Assembly: GCF_964019385.1 (NCBI RefSeq) | Contig: NC_088645.1 | Coordinates: 36,318,303 to 36,382,302, forward strand | Direction: 5' to 3' | DNA: 64,000 bases | From: Sycon ciliatum | Taxonomy: Eukaryota > Porifera > Calcarea > Leucosolenida > Sycettidae | Shown: positions 21,676 through 33,350 of the stretch, piece after piece | How positions within the stretch are numbered: position 1 is the stretch's first letter | Layout: the number at the start of each line of letters is the position of its first letter | The notes under the pieces: model-generated | Seen by the model: the letters and a program-made list of their open reading frames with translations, nothing else | Told to the model about the DNA's origin: nothing | The model's database searches: none | Position numbers and translations under genes: made by a program

Positions 21676-22020
21676 AATACAGTACGACTCCCTGATGTAT
21701 AGAGAGACTTTCTGGAAAGAAATAGGGAGACGAGGAGGAAATGAAAATAGAATGGATGTTAGTTGCCGAATAGGTGATAGGATGCGTCAGCAAAAACATA
21801 CTTTGGAAGAGAGATCCCGTCGTCGCCAAAATAGGCGTGAACGGGCGAGTCAGCGCCGGTCACAGGAAACGCCGGCAGAGTGATCCCGTCGACTCCAGAA
21901 CGCGCGTGCTCGGCAGAGTCAGCGCCTTCCCAGGAAACATTTCCATCAGTTCCCACAACATGCACGGTGAGCTAAGTAACAAAGCATAGCGTAGGGCCCT
22001 GAGCTTCCAAGCTCTCTCGT
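21676..22020 (+). repeat. Helitron-ORF-like fragment joined to the terminal-hairpin repeat
   Basis: The frame from 21780 reads MRQQKHTLEERSRRRQ, then repeats of the RRERASQRRSQETP type, near-identical to the copy at 12869. It runs directly into the same GGGCCCTGAGCTTCCAAGC terminal hairpin that ends the B-box repeats. This join is the best evidence that both belong to one family. Rep/helicase domains are absent. Confidence 0.5.
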
Positions 22021-22145
22021 TTTACTTGGCCTTATCTGCAAAACATCCAGCCTAGACCTGTCTTAAAAATTTGTGAAAATCTAGCCTGGTCGTTCATCGG
22101 CGCCCGACAGTACTATAAAGCTACATGAAGATCAGCAGTACTAAC

Positions 22146-22277
22146 TTGTACATTCTTCGATCCCTGGAATTGTCCTACTGGCTTTATACCCGAGTTGGCA
22201 GCATGTATAGTTTCCCATCTCATTGATGCACCTTTTATAGTCACAGGGTGGTGAGGGCAGAAGACACTCATTGATGT
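22146..22277 (-). CDS. EGF-like exon of the host gene
   Basis: A 132-bp phase-1 exon with AG acceptor (after a C-rich GGCAG) and GTTAGT donor. It begins DINEC, a calcium-binding EGF signature, and continues with CDYKRC, GNYTCCQLGY and EECT. The six-cysteine pattern is irregular: the fifth position shows a CC pair and the loop before the last cysteine is long, so this may be a divergent or TB/EGF-like module. NYT is a possible N-glycosylation site. It lies between the exons at 25724 and 10255. Confidence 0.75.
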
Positions 22278-22310
22278 CTGCCACAAAATAACACACATAC
22301 ATGCTCGTAC

Positions 22311-22312
<2 letters not shown>

Positions 22313-22361
<49 letters not shown>
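22313..22361. repeat. (CA)n microsatellite
   Basis: About 23 CA units just upstream (in gene orientation) of the EGF-like exon at 22146-22277. Confidence 0.95.
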
Positions 22362-22365
<4 letters not shown>

Positions 22366-23796
22366 AACACAAACGAAAATGTGAGAAGGAGCCAACTACC
22401 AGCCTGATTAGCTCTAGCCTGACCCACTGCCTTGCAGTTGGAATGGGTGCTGCCTCTCTTGTGAACTGCACAGGCTTCATCCTAACACAGGCATTTTCCA
22501 CCATGGTCAACATAGTGATAAATTTCACCCCGCTGATGCATTCTTTTCTTCCGATTTTCATATTCTTTCCTTCTTTCTTTCTTTTGCTTCTCTTGCCATG
22601 GCTGGCTAATGCCCCCTCCTTTGCATTGGCTTCTGCCATTGGACGGTGAAATAAAAGGAAAATAAATAAATAAATCTGTGGACAGTCTAGGGGACGGAGG
22701 CAAAAATATATGTTTTTAACACAAGACATTCCTTTTCTTCAGACTTTTCCTTTTTCCATGAATATAATACCATTCTGCAGGACCTTGCTAGCTACAAAAA
22801 GGCCCAAATACGTTTTATTCTTTGCATTTGTCCACATACTCGCCGGAACACCAGTCACAACCGCAAAGAACTTTGTTTTGTTTTATTTAGTTCACTGCAG
22901 GCACGCTCGGGCAATATCTGTCTTCTCACCCGACGTATTGGCACAGAACTGTCCTACATGTAAAAACAATAATGAGAAGATGAAAGAAAGTGTTGTACAA
23001 CATGTGTAGTTATCGAATGCGTCAGCATGTCGGCTCTTTCCTGTTGGTATGTCTTACTGGTATTTGGGCATAAAAGTCTGTTACTAAGTAGCACATTCAA
23101 TGTACATACTTGGTCCGCGTCAGCAATATTGTCGCTATCTTTCGACTATTTGACCTTGACTTTGGACATCAAAAGGTGCACTTGAGGTGATAAAACTTGG
23201 TACGATGGAAGGCAAGGCATAGAATGACAACTAGCCATAAGGAATTTATTGTCCAAGGAAGGGATCATAATTTTTCTGGTCCTCCTCATCGCTGCTCTCG
23301 GCGCTGGTGACAAACACTTTTGCTCGGGATCAACTCTCTCGCTGTCGCAAGCTCATCTCTCTTCCTCTCCGCTGCCTGGCTATTTTCTAAAGGGAAGTCG
23401 ATTGTGACGGTCGCCTTCTCTATAGGACTCTGTAGGACTTAGCCGTGTGGGCAGCACGCCTGCCTGTGTGGTTCAAACCAGTAAGATTTGATTTTGAAAG
23501 ACGACGATGCGTACAGTACGCATACTTGCAAATCTCCACGATGCGCTGGATACTCCAAGCGTTGAGCTGGAGGTGAGGGAACTGTGATCTTAGCTTTGTG
23601 AACGATCCCTGAGGTGAGCGATCTCAGCAGTTGCAAAATGGAACGGATTCCGAGTAGCCGATTACTTTCTTGTGGGTCGCGCTGCTCTTGCCTGCACAGT
23701 GTGACAAGATATATTATTTTGATGCGGCGCTGTATCAATCAGAATCACCCATCCGTCGCTCTCGAAATGCACTCAAAATCTAGCCAGACCTGTCAA
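22362..23796. other. Intronic sequence, no recognised element
   Basis: Open frames here lack motifs or are extensions through the CA repeat. Confidence 0.4.
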
Positions 23797-25269
23797 GTAC
23801 AGGTGAAATCCTGATAATTCGAATGTGGCTTAATTAGAACATACTGCTTAATTAGAAGTTTCTTCCGGGACCGATTTTTGTCAATATGATTTCCACATAA
23901 CAATTTCTGATAATTTGAACCTCGAACTGGGTATGTCTGGTTAAGGTGGCTCATACCCAAATCGGAAATAAAAATGGCCCGATCGATTTTGTTCACAATT
24001 GCACAGCACTTTAATACTACCAGAATATTGCCGGACCCGAAAAAATGGGAAGGATTGAAACATGTCTTCATAGTTTAAACCCGATTTAAAATATCTGGTA
24101 TTTTGGAGCTTTTTGCACAAAAACACATCCCAGGATTTGCCTCTACTGTTGTATTGTTCAGACAAAATGTTGTAATTTTCTTTTCAGGAATCTGAGTGGT
24201 GATTTCGGCAGTCAAGCCAAGCCAAATAGGGTGGCTGGGCTTTCTTTTCAGGGTTCTAGTCTGCCCATACTAACAATATCATTCGTTTTGGAACGTGGAT
24301 ATCGGTACTCCGCGGACTGCTTCCCGAAATTGGCCCATTAGATTTTCTTCATTTCTTCGAGACGTACAGCCAGCTTATATGGTTCATATGCTTAACATTT
24401 AATTATATTATATTTTTGTAATTGAATCAATGTGAAGTACCTGGGAGCACAGTTTACTGAATCCAATTTTGAGTGACGTGTGCAATTGACCAAAACATTA
24501 TAGTCAATCATAATGGCACGATAGATTTCATTCAAATTTTATATTTTTTGCTATACTTAGATAGTTATGGAAAGAGTCTGCAAAGTATAGCCCCCTGAAG
24601 CTACCGGAAGCATACTTTGTCAAGTGCTATCAATTTGGGGGTAAATTGACATATTACTGTACATCGAACATGCTAAATGGATTTCCTTTAAATTAGGTAA
24701 AGGTGTTCCTTTGATTGATGAAAAAGTGCCTGCCACGTTTCATGTTTCTGTAGCTACCTGAACATACCTTTTGAGTCGATTATAGAAGCTATTTTTATCA
24801 AACCACTGGCGAAAAAGAAGAAAAAAGTTTTTTTCCGGGGAGGTTCGAACCCGCGAGGGGCAAAAAGTAATAATATTCCATAATAATTCTACTCCAAACC
24901 TGCGCAGAAGGATGGTCAAAGGACTAGTTTTCAATTTAGGTACGAGCCACCTTAATTAGAAGTCCCACGGTATCCACCTACATAGAAAATGTGTGGGATT
25001 TATGCTGATAACTCGAAGTTAACAAACCATAATTCGAAGTTCACTTTATTTTCTGCAAATCAGTTTGGTTTGCATGCGCAGGCAGTTTAGTGTCCACTAA
25101 ACAGTGTAAATGTGTGTCTATGATGCGTAGTGCAATTCGGCGTGTGAATGTGAGCATTTTGATATACATAAGGTGTTGTGGGTACATGTTTGGATAATTA
25201 GAATGTCCGGATAATTAGAGGTTTTCCCCGGCATTTTGGTGTTCAAATTATCAGGATTCAATCTGTACT
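23797..25269. mobile_element. pogo/Tigger-like element interrupted by a TTAA-flanked element
   Basis: Inverted termini TACAGGTGAAATCCTGATAA and TTATCAGGATTCAATCTGTA, with TA ends as in pogo/Tigger. Without the 1,015-bp insert it would be about 460 bp, a MITE. Both halves carry repeated TTAATTAGAA motifs, which supplied the insertion target. Confidence 0.7.
23941..24955. mobile_element. TTAA-flanked TIR element (piggyBac-type target)
   Basis: Starts TTAAGGTGGCTCATACC and ends, in reverse complement, TTAAGGTGGCTCGTACC. TTAA at both edges fits the invariant TTAA target of piggyBac-like (or Kolobok) transposons. No transposase is visible, so it is non-autonomous. It is nested in the pogo-like element. 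Confidence 0.65.
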
Positions 25270-25723
25270 AGCAAACTAAGTTATTAACCAAAACTGGGAT
25301 AAAATGGGCTGCGAAGTGAGCATTGGTGACATAAAAGCAAAGCTGAAAGATTTGACAATATTGACAATATTGCTGACGCGAACCAAGTACTTACTTTCGA
25401 ATTTAGTGGCCACACACATACTAACTTTCGGGCACGAACTAACTTTTGGACCTGACTTTTGTAACATGGAGAAGTCATTTGTGTGTCGATGTACATGCTA
25501 TGCGCTGCAGGTTCAAACCATACCGGTACATCTTTGTGGGTTGAATGCTGATGGGGCTGATCTTGTCTTCGAGAGACAGAGTCAAAAGGGTGAAAAGAGT
25601 ATTCATTTAGGGAAGGTGCTTTTTTACGGACTTTTACGGCAGTCTCAAAAATCTAGGAACGGAATTTGCGGCAGTTGTGGCGTCTGGTCGATTAGGAACA
25701 AACGTTAGAGAAAACTACTCTAC
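25270..25723. other. Intronic sequence, nothing recognised
   Basis: Short frames on both strands without motifs; it immediately follows (in gene orientation) the EGF exon at 25724-25846. Confidence 0.4.
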
Positions 25724-25846
25724 CTGTACAGGTTTTTCCATCGCCAGTGAATCCAGAATGACAAGAGCAATTGTATGAGCCAATTGTATTCTGACATGTA
25801 CTGTTAGCATGGCAAACATGGCTTTCAGTGACACATTCATCAATAT
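25724..25846 (-). CDS. Calcium-binding EGF exon of the host gene
   Basis: A 123-bp exon, phase 1 at both ends (acceptor CTTACAG, donor GTAGAG). It encodes a textbook calcium-binding EGF: DIDEC, VC, NSTCQNTIGSYNCSCHSGF, GDGKTCTG. The six cysteines, the asparagine before the aromatic residue and the GYxG-like turn are all in place, and NST is a possible glycosylation site. Such domains occur in secreted matrix proteins and receptors. It is the first EGF exon after the likely signal-peptide exon at 30509-30584. Confidence 0.9.
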
Positions 25847-26138
25847 CTGTAAGAGAACGGAAGAACAAGAGGCGGAAAGAAAACAGGTAAATCAAGTACA
25901 CATTATTTTTCTCAGGGTGCGCACATACTGACCAACCATCAAAATCTCAATCCCTTGACAAGACATGCAGAATCCCTGGGTTTCTCTCATACCGTATGTC
26001 AGCGCCTTTAAAAGCCATGGCCTTATATTCGAAACACCACTGCTTTCTTAGCTATTTTAGATGTCAAACGACCCACCCACTACGCCATACCATTAAAGTC
26101 AAAGTCCACACAGAAATTTCAATCTAAATCTACTTGTA

Positions 26139-27109
26139 CTTGGTCCGGCTCATTGCAATTGTCGCTTATCTCCCACGCACTTTTTGACAGGTAAAACCCA
26201 GTCCAATCACGATATGTAACTTACTTTTGCTTGGGAGGTTGTGATGGCAAGATCAAATGAGGCACCAAAGAAAAAATGATCGCGACTAGCGCTTTGAATC
26301 GCGATGTGTTCGACTTTTTTTGGGAAGTGGAAATCTGGCCATTCATTGTCTGTGTTGCCAGAAGCCAAGCGCAGCGACCCGAAGACCGGAACTGTAGCAG
26401 GGGCAACTGACATCCTGGAGAGCGTGACAGGCACGTGTGCACGGCAGAGGAGTATGAGCATCATGCTGAAGAAGAAAGGTGTTTTCGATGCGATGCGCGC
26501 ATGCAAGGGACGTTTTGGTTGTTCCTTTTGTTCCTTCGTGGACCTGGCAGCAGCACTACAAGAGTCGTCGTCAGCGTATCCAGTGGAGCGTATGACAGCT
26601 GTCTGGAGAGGCCTGCATGCCTCATTCGAAGGCTCTGTTGAAACACACTGTGGGGACAGATAGGTCACACTGCCCACAATTCCTTCAAGCACCGAAGTGA
26701 CAGACACAACTGTGCCTTTTCCATTGCTGCCATACGACAGGCTGACAAAGCAAGAGATACAGTCATGTACTCTACCAGTCTACGCCAGCAGCTAGACACC
26801 AGCAATTTAATAAGCTCATGTAACGGCGGCAGCTCGAGTGACGGAGAGCTGAAGGAACCGTCTGGACCTGTAGGAGGGTGAATGCAAGAACGCGCTTCTT
26901 CGCGGATTTATTTCGTGCATTTTGCTTACCTTGCTTCCCTTCTATGACTCGCTTCACCTGATTCCATGGCTGAATTTTGTTTCTTGTGGCGGAGAGTATT
27001 CATGTATCATGCTTCCTCACTATGCCTATTGAAAATTTCACAGAGCGGCAAGAAAACTCCTGTTCTTAGTGGCGATAGATAAGCGACAATTGCGATGAGC
27101 CGGACCAAG
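26139..27109. mobile_element. TIR element of about 970 bp
   Basis: Ends are inverted repeats: CTTGGTCCGGCTCATTGC at 26139 and the reverse complement of GCGATGAGCCGGACCAAG ending at 27109; similarity continues through AATTGTCGCTTATCT. The interior has a 166-codon frame on the minus strand (26207-26707) and overlapping plus-strand frames. None matches a transposase I know. The superfamily is undetermined. Confidence 0.6.
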
Positions 27110-28505
27110 TAGAAAGGAAGAGGACATATGGATATGAGTTAAGAGTAACTCTCCATCACTGTCACCAGATATTATACAGTCAGAAAGTGCAATAACACTT
27201 GAGCCCGAATCAGCGAAAACCATCACTTGTGTTTGATATAAAGTTGATCAAAAAGTGACGTTGAAGTCGAGCGAAAAGTCACGGACCTAACAACTACCCA
27301 TCACCTTTCTGTCTTTCTTGTCATTAGTCTTTCTTTCTGCCTGACAAGCCCGTGTTTGTTTGTTTGTCAGTGACTAGATAGCTACGCAAGCCCCAGGCAA
27401 GTGAGGAGACACGTCTGGGAAACCCCACGTATCTGAGCTTGGCTGGCGAAAAGGTACGATCGCGGGGCGCGAGCATCGCACGCGCATCGATCGTCATTGA
27501 CGCCAATCACGACACGACATTTTCTGGTGATGACTGGGATGGCGATTGCTCATCAAGGGAGTCAGGTGAAAGCCGCGGAGCTCCAGAGGACGACTCTCTC
27601 CTGCCGCAAAGCGACTCGGCGAGGCTGCAGACTTCGTGTAGAAGAAAGCAGCGCTGATGAGAATGACGATGTAGCGAGTGGATATTGTTGAGCGATGAAC
27701 GACTTCTTCACTAGTAAGTTTGTCGGATATCGACAGTGACGATGCAGTGCAAAGGCGTCTCGATTCACGACTGGAAGAGCAACAAGAGCTAGCGCCAGAC
27801 AAGATCTGCTTCGTTGGCTTTGACGCTGAGCAATTTGAAACATTTTGTTGGTCCATGCAGCAGCTCCCAAAAAATATGTTCCTGTAGGGTCAGGTAACCG
27901 TTGAATGTATCTGAATGTATCTGCACCTAGTACGTACCTCATGCTCATGAGCCTGTGTGCTAAGTAGTCACAGCTACTGTGACTGCACTCCGTGCGTGCA
28001 GATATGTTTTCATGGATGTGAAGGGCTTGGAGAGCATCAGTACAGAGCATGGTGTGGATGCGATATCAGCCCCTGGAACTTGGCCATATGCCGTTAGCTG
28101 CGCGATAGTCAGTGAAGCCAGTGTTTTACTTCGACAAGCCAGTGTCTGAGTACACCCCCAAGGACTATAAAATTCCTCCTTGTTAGCCGGCTGAGTGATG
28201 GCAATGCCTAACAGGATCAGACACATACCAACGCTCATACTTGCATCCTACACAGAAATGCCACTTCCAACATTTGTACAGAGATGAGGAGTACCGCATT
28301 TTTTGGTCACTTACGGTGCTGTGATTGATCTAAAATTTCTTGAGACTGGTTATCAGTGGTTGTAGATCAATTTGGAGCACCAAATATTTTTGGAAAATTT
28401 TGCACATGTGATGGTTTTTGCTGATCCAGGCTCATTTATTATTGGCTCAACATCCCAGTTCTAAATCTACTTGTTCGCCCTTCCTGTTGGGCTGTAAGTT
28501 TGTAA
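27110..28505. other. Unrecognised region with overlapping open frames
   Basis: Plus-strand frames around 27439-27890 are acidic/Ser-rich (DDWDGDCSSRESGES; later FVGFDAEQFETFCWSMQQLP) and frame-broken, possibly a decayed transposase N-terminus. On the minus strand 27960-28238 encodes 92 aa starting MSVGMCLILLGIAITQPANK, which looks like a signal peptide. No splice or homology support ties it to the EGF gene. Confidence 0.35.
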
Positions 28506-29022
28506 GTACAGGTCCTCCCTCATTATAACGAGTCCGGTTAGTACATAAACCTCGTTAGTAAATAGAAATCTGAAATCCCCTGGCGAAACGTGGTCTAGAC
28601 AACTGTTCACAGGTCCGGTTACAACATAATCCGTTACTACATAAAATCTGTTATAACGACCCTTTGCCCAGGTTTCTGCAGTGCCAAACCCTCAGTATAA
28701 GATAATATTGACCATGCAGGACGCAGGCCAAAACGTGTAGGATAAAGCAGAAAGAGGAAACGTATTATGTCTATGTATTCGTGAATATGGACGATCCTTT
28801 GTATTCAAGGAAGAGTTATGTTGGAGTAATTTGGAGATTTTCAATTATCTTATAACGAGTTGAAGCATCGATAATTTATGTTGTATCGAGGGTAGCCCCG
28901 GTAAGTACAAAGTAGTGCCTATTTTACCTTTAGCTGCAAGTCCTGCTACAAGATAAGTCTCGTTATAAGATAACTTTTTCGATATCCCAGAGATTATCTA
29001 CTAACGAGGGAGGACCTGTATA
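28506..29022. mobile_element. pogo/Tigger-like MITE, about 515 bp
   Basis: Termini TACAGGTCCTCCCTCATTAT and, at the other end, ACTAACGAGGGAGGACCTGTA are inverted repeats with TA ends. The interior is rich in CGTTATAA-type motifs and non-coding. Confidence 0.7.
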
Positions 29023-29533
29023 GTACTTATTTCTTCATTTTTAAAAAACCTACTTCAAATGTCATTTCATTTATGGAGCCCATGGCGTTATAATTTAGAT
29101 GGGCTTTATCATCGAATATACATCCATGGCTTTAAAGGTGCGGACATACGTTAATAACGGGATTGCACAAAATAAGTGAAAAAGAGCTTTTTCCTCCGAA
29201 AAATGTTCGACGGCACAGCAATTCTAGACTCTGGATAGACCACAGTTCGACCCTACAGTGCAGTTTGATCAGTCTGCACGCCTGTCGGTCAGATTATGCA
29301 AGCTAGGCTGGCCAGGTCTTGAAAGTGCCATACACAGTTTGAAGTGCGAGTGCACGCTGTATTATTAATTTGTGAAAAACACTGGGACATTGGAGGAGGG
29401 GTTCCTGGAGTTTTCACGAACAACCTAGATCAGACAAAAATGTGAATTTTCTGGGAGTTTGCTTGAAATCTCCGGGGTCACGGGAGTATTTTTGATTTCC
29501 CTCATTTTGGGGGGGGGGGGGGCTGACCTGTAT
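29023..29533. other. No recognised gene
   Basis: AT-rich intronic sequence ending in a G-run (about 29509-29522). Confidence 0.4.
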
Positions 29534-29815
29534 CAAGAGTACATAACCCCCCAGAGTGTGCAACGCAGATCCAGCTCTGCATAGGGTCTTGGTCGAGCGG
29601 AATCGGATCTTCTGATGTCATGCGCACACTTCCCACCAGCGCAAGGCCGGTCTCGAGGCAGGGCACCATTGTTTTTGATCCAAGAGTACCCGCGACTCCC
29701 CGGGTTCCCCTCAGATGTTTACGGTATTATGACGCAAAGATCCGATTCCGCTCGACCAAGACCCTATGCACAGCTGGATCAGGCGTTGCACACTCTGGGG
29801 GGTTCTGTACTCTTG
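29534..29815. mobile_element. TIR element, CAAGAGTACATAA family
   Basis: Shares CAAGAGTACATAACCCCCC and GTGTGCAAC termini with the element at 18486, but has a different, strongly palindromic interior (GGTCTTGGTCGAGCGGAATC mirrored near 29745). Flanks CCTGTAT and CCTGTGT (29527-29533, 29816-29822) are a 7-bp duplication with one mismatch. Confidence 0.75.
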
Positions 29816-30508
29816 CCTGTGTGTATGTGTGAAGACTCCACTGTAGCCACTTCATGTTTCAGAAAATTGCACACCAATGCTCGAAATTGCCCTCTCGATT
29901 ACAAATTCCAAAAATAAAATATAGATTCTGTCCAAATTTATGGGCTGGGCCCATCCTCAGCCCAAAACAATGAAGCTGAGAGATCGTTTTCAGGAAGTGG
30001 CGTGAAATGGTGCGAAACCCTTCTTTTGCGTTGAGTGTTTTGGCGGAGCAAATTGGTTTTTATTTTTTTCTATGCTTTTTGTTATGCTCGTTTAGTGCAG
30101 AAATTCAAGGTGCCCCAAGCCGCTTGTGTTCTGTTGTATAAGGCTGCCCTGTTTGAGCAAAGCAAACAGATCTCTTTTGTTTTGTTTTTGAACAGAGTTG
30201 CTGAGTCAGAGGACCTGAAATCAGAAACAAAGCAAATCGATTTTTTTCGTATAAACGTTCACCAATATTCTACTATGTGAACTGGTCAAGTATCAATACT
30301 TCTCAAATGTAGAATGCAGCTGCGAAATATTTGGTTTAGTGTTCCCTTGGGTCTAGGCAGATACCAGAGATAATGAACTGAATGCATTTAGATTCGGTTT
30401 TGACCGATCAGTCATTGCAAATCTAATGGACCCTGCGGATTTGGAACCGATCAAAAAGCCACGAACAGGTGAAGGTCTAAAAGGAAAATAGATAATGAAT
30501 TTGCTTAC

Positions 30509-30584
30509 CTGTTGCTGGCGGTGATTGCCCCATGCACAGAGGAGTGATAGCACAGAAGGCGATCCATGCCAGGACCAACCGCAT
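30509..30584 (-). CDS. Likely first coding exon of the host EGF gene (signal peptide)
   Basis: The ATG at 30584 opens MRLVLAWIAFCAITPLCMGQ, a good signal peptide: a short basic start, a hydrophobic core, and a small residue before a probable cleavage near CMG-Q. After 25 codons plus one base the exon ends at a strong donor (AACAG-GTAAGC), giving phase 1. That is exactly the phase needed by all four downstream phase-1 exons on this strand. Linking them into one secreted protein is inference; an intron of about 4.7 kb separates this exon from the first EGF exon. Promoter elements were not identified. Confidence 0.6.
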
Positions 30585-30639
30585 GGCCTGGATGCATAAC
30601 ACAAGACGAGCTTGGATTAACAGACTGGAAAACAGTTTT

Positions 30640-30870
30640 TTTTTTAATTTATGGATTCCCCAAAGGCCGAGGCCTAATTCGAGGGGGTCTCCGTTCATGG
30701 CTTACTGGGAATACATCTGCAAAATTATAACATATAGATTGAGAAGAGGAAGGGGTATAACAAATGCGTCCTGTAGAAATCAGCCATAACATCCGTTACT
30801 ATGTCACAGAAACTCTGGAAGGAATGAAACCAGCGGTTACAGTTGCGCTCACTGAAATCCAACCCAAAGT
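30640..30870 (-). mobile_element. LINE 3' end (same family as 5.5-6.6 kb)
   Basis: T-run, then ATTTATGGATTCCCCAAAGG and GGCCTAATTCGAGGGGGTCT, which match the antisense 3' UTR of the LINE at 5560-5620. A short coding remnant may extend to about 30870. Confidence 0.6.
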
Positions 30871-31074
30871 GTAACACTGGTGCCCTGTACCAGTCCCGAC
30901 AACACCACTATACTTGTACATGTGTATGTCCAGCCACATTCGCAAATTCTTGAGGAGTGCCACAACGCCATGTATACATCTCGTTAAAGAACTTCAAAGT
31001 ACCAAACTCGAGTGCTGCATATTCCGAGGGTATTTCCCCTTGTCCCACTATAAGCAGAGTACACTTTCCTGATA

Positions 31075-31517
31075 AGGGCAGACCTCACTTAACTGCAGAC
31101 ATCCGTTTTTCACAAAAATATCCAGATAGGCGAGGGAACCGGATAACCGAACACCGTTTATGTTGTATGCATCACGTATGCTGTAAATATGTACTGTAAA
31201 AGCCATTATTCTAACGAGGCACATACAGTATATAACGATTTCCGAAAATTGACTGGTTTACGTGTACCAAAGGTAACGATTCTCACTTATTCTCAACGCT
31301 CAATAGGACAGTATATGTATCGATTTCGGTATAACGATTTATATTTTAACGACAGATTTCTCCTCGTTAACTCGCATTTCGCTATATGCATGGCTTTTAC
31401 CTTTTATATTTTTTACAGTAACCAGCTATTTTCTACGGGATAGCGGGGGATCCGGATAAATTTCTGTTTAACGATTTCTATTTTAACGACAAATTTCTCC
31501 TCGCTAACTCGCACTTC

Positions 31518-31610
<93 letters not shown>

Positions 31611-32253
31611 TTTTCTTATTTTGTTAGGGATTTCCCAACAGGCAATGTTGCCTTTTTACTGGGAACCCTAAATGAGACTTTGTGTGAGCGCGAAACAAAG
31701 CAGGCGACTCGGCCAGGCGACAAGATGGAGGCAGCGCATTCCACCTGTCGGCACCAAGATACGCAATTGAATGGAAACCATACCGGGAGTGGCAGGCAGG
31801 CAAGACAAGAGCAGCTGTAGCTTGGCCCCGGGTTGTGGCAGCAGAATGTGGGCCAGTGCAGCGGGGAGTGAATAGGAGGCTGAGAAGTGGGCTAGATAAA
31901 CCATGCAGACAGCGAAAGACAAAGACGTATTGCTTGAAATTTAAGCGTTGCTCTAGTGTGTAGATCTTGGTGTAAGCGTACAGTGTCTCAGTGGGAGTTC
32001 TGCGGTCAAGGGCAAATATTCTTTTAAGACTAGTACGGCTGGCTGTGATCAGCTGGTTGTATGAACGGTGAGATAGACAGTTAATGTAGGCAGAGCTAGC
32101 ATACTCAAGGGAGGATTGAATAATAGATAGATAGAAAAGACGACGCGCTCTGTGGTTCAGGTTCTGCCTTCGCTATATACATGGCTTTTACAGTAACCAG
32201 CTATTTTCTTCCGGATAGCGAGGGATCCGGATAAGAGAGATCTGACTGTATCA
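31075..32253. mobile_element. pogo/Tigger-like MITE with nested MITE and LINE tail
   Basis: The outer halves (31077-31190; 32188-32253) match the 192-bp MITE at 13506 (AGGCGAGGGAACCGGATAA; GATCTGACTGTA). Between them is a second TIR element (TACTGTAAAAGCCAT ... ATGGCTTTTACAGTA), part of whose sequence is duplicated. A LINE 3' end with an (ATT)n tail is nested inside that. Confidence 0.6.
31519..32160 (-). mobile_element. LINE 3' end with (ATT)n tail
   Basis: About 90 bp of ATT repeat (31519-31610) is the antisense poly(AAT) tail. The minus-strand frame 31668-31922 resembles a LINE C-terminus in degraded form. It is related in layout to the fragment at 32494-32760. Confidence 0.55.
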
Positions 32254-32493
32254 GAAATGGACGGCATTCCCGAGAGGCTAAAACAATCATTTCAACCAGA
32301 TTCTAAAGATATCCAGAAGCCGGTTTGGTTGGGCGTATTACGTCCTTTGCGAGTTCTGGATGCATGCACTGCGCTTGCTGTACAGTTGAAACAAGCATCC
32401 ATTTCAAATATCAAGGATTTTGGATGGTCAACTTCGATAACTTTTAAAAGGTACAAACTAGCACGTGGGGAGCCCCAAGCCCCAGCCCCAATT

Positions 32494-32760
32494 ATTATTA
32501 TTATTATTATTATTGATAAAGTTTTGATAGGGCAATCCCCACAGGCCTAAGGCCTTTTGACAGGGTACCCTAAAAAATGAAGAATAGAATTACGGAAGGT
32601 ATGCAAGGAAGAACTTGAGCGGACCTCCGCTGGGAGGGCATTCCAGCGGTCAGAGCCAAGGAAAGTGACAGAAAATAAACTATAGCGACGTTTGGCTGTC
32701 GGAAGAGCAAGGGAAGAGGACACTTGAGAGCGGGTGCGAGAACTAGTGCAGGTAGAATTA
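32494..32760 (-). mobile_element. LINE 3' end with (AAT)n tail
   Basis: The reverse complement reads NALPAEVRSSSSLHTFRNSI, then HFLGYPVKRP and a stop, the typical end of a LINE ORF2, followed by GGCCTGTGGGGATTGCCCTA and an AAT tail at 32494-32516. 5'-truncated. Confidence 0.7.
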
Positions 32761-32916
32761 GAGCGATGAGAAGGGATCTTCGCTATGTTCTAGCACAGAC
32801 CAGGTTTGGTTAGCAGTTATAAACATTTTTGCACCGCAGCTTACAATTGTAGGCGCTGTAACATTGCTTATGATGAATAAAGATTTAAACACACGGCGAG
32901 GAGACAACAATTTGAT

Positions 32917-33350
32917 AACCGCAATCAATAAAACTAGCTGAACCGACATTTGTGTACTTTATTCATGCAATGTAAAAAACGGTGGAGACGATGTGCAATA
33001 AAACGATGAAAATATGTTATGTGTTATCACGTTGTCTTTCCTTCCTTTCTCCTTTGTTCATTTATCGCTTTGATTGTTAAAATTCACACTTGTAAATTTC
33101 ACTGTTGTTGCTCTTAGTGTTATTTCTCTAACTTAGATTTTCTATAATAGTTCAATTTTTGTTTCAGTGTCCTTTAGTACAACGACGATTCCTGATGAGT
33201 GTTGTACGAAAACTTGTTTGAATCCCTATTTTTTCCCTACACCATTTCTTCATATTTTCATCGTTTTATTGCACATCGTCTCCACCGTTTTTTACATTGC
33301 ATGAATAAAGTACACAAATGTCGGTTCAGCTAGTTTTATTGATTGCGGTT
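32917..33350. repeat. PLE pseudo-LTR inverted pair (100-bp arms)
   Basis: Arms 32917-33016 and 33251-33350 are perfect or near-perfect reverse complements. Just left of the right arm lies an intact hammerhead. No PLE coding sequence is kept, so this is a non-coding derivative with the same architecture as the other PLE units. Confidence 0.75.
33187..33224 (+). ncRNA. Hammerhead ribozyme, small type I
   Basis: Stem I GATTC/GAATC (33187-33191, 33220-33224), CTGATGA (33192-33198), stem II GTG-TTG-TAC, GAAA (33208-33211), stem III AC-TT-GT, and UU (33218-33219) as the cleavage dinucleotide. All conserved core bases are present. The relic at 12117 is its nearest relative here. Confidence 0.8.

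Noticed and set aside
26207-26707. 166-aa minus-strand frame
   Set aside because: Not accepted as a gene: no recognisable domain, overlapping frames on the other strand, and it lies within a TIR element.
27960-28238. 92-aa frame with a signal-peptide-like start
   Set aside because: No splice donor in phase with the EGF exons, no conserved motif; mentioned under the unassigned region only.
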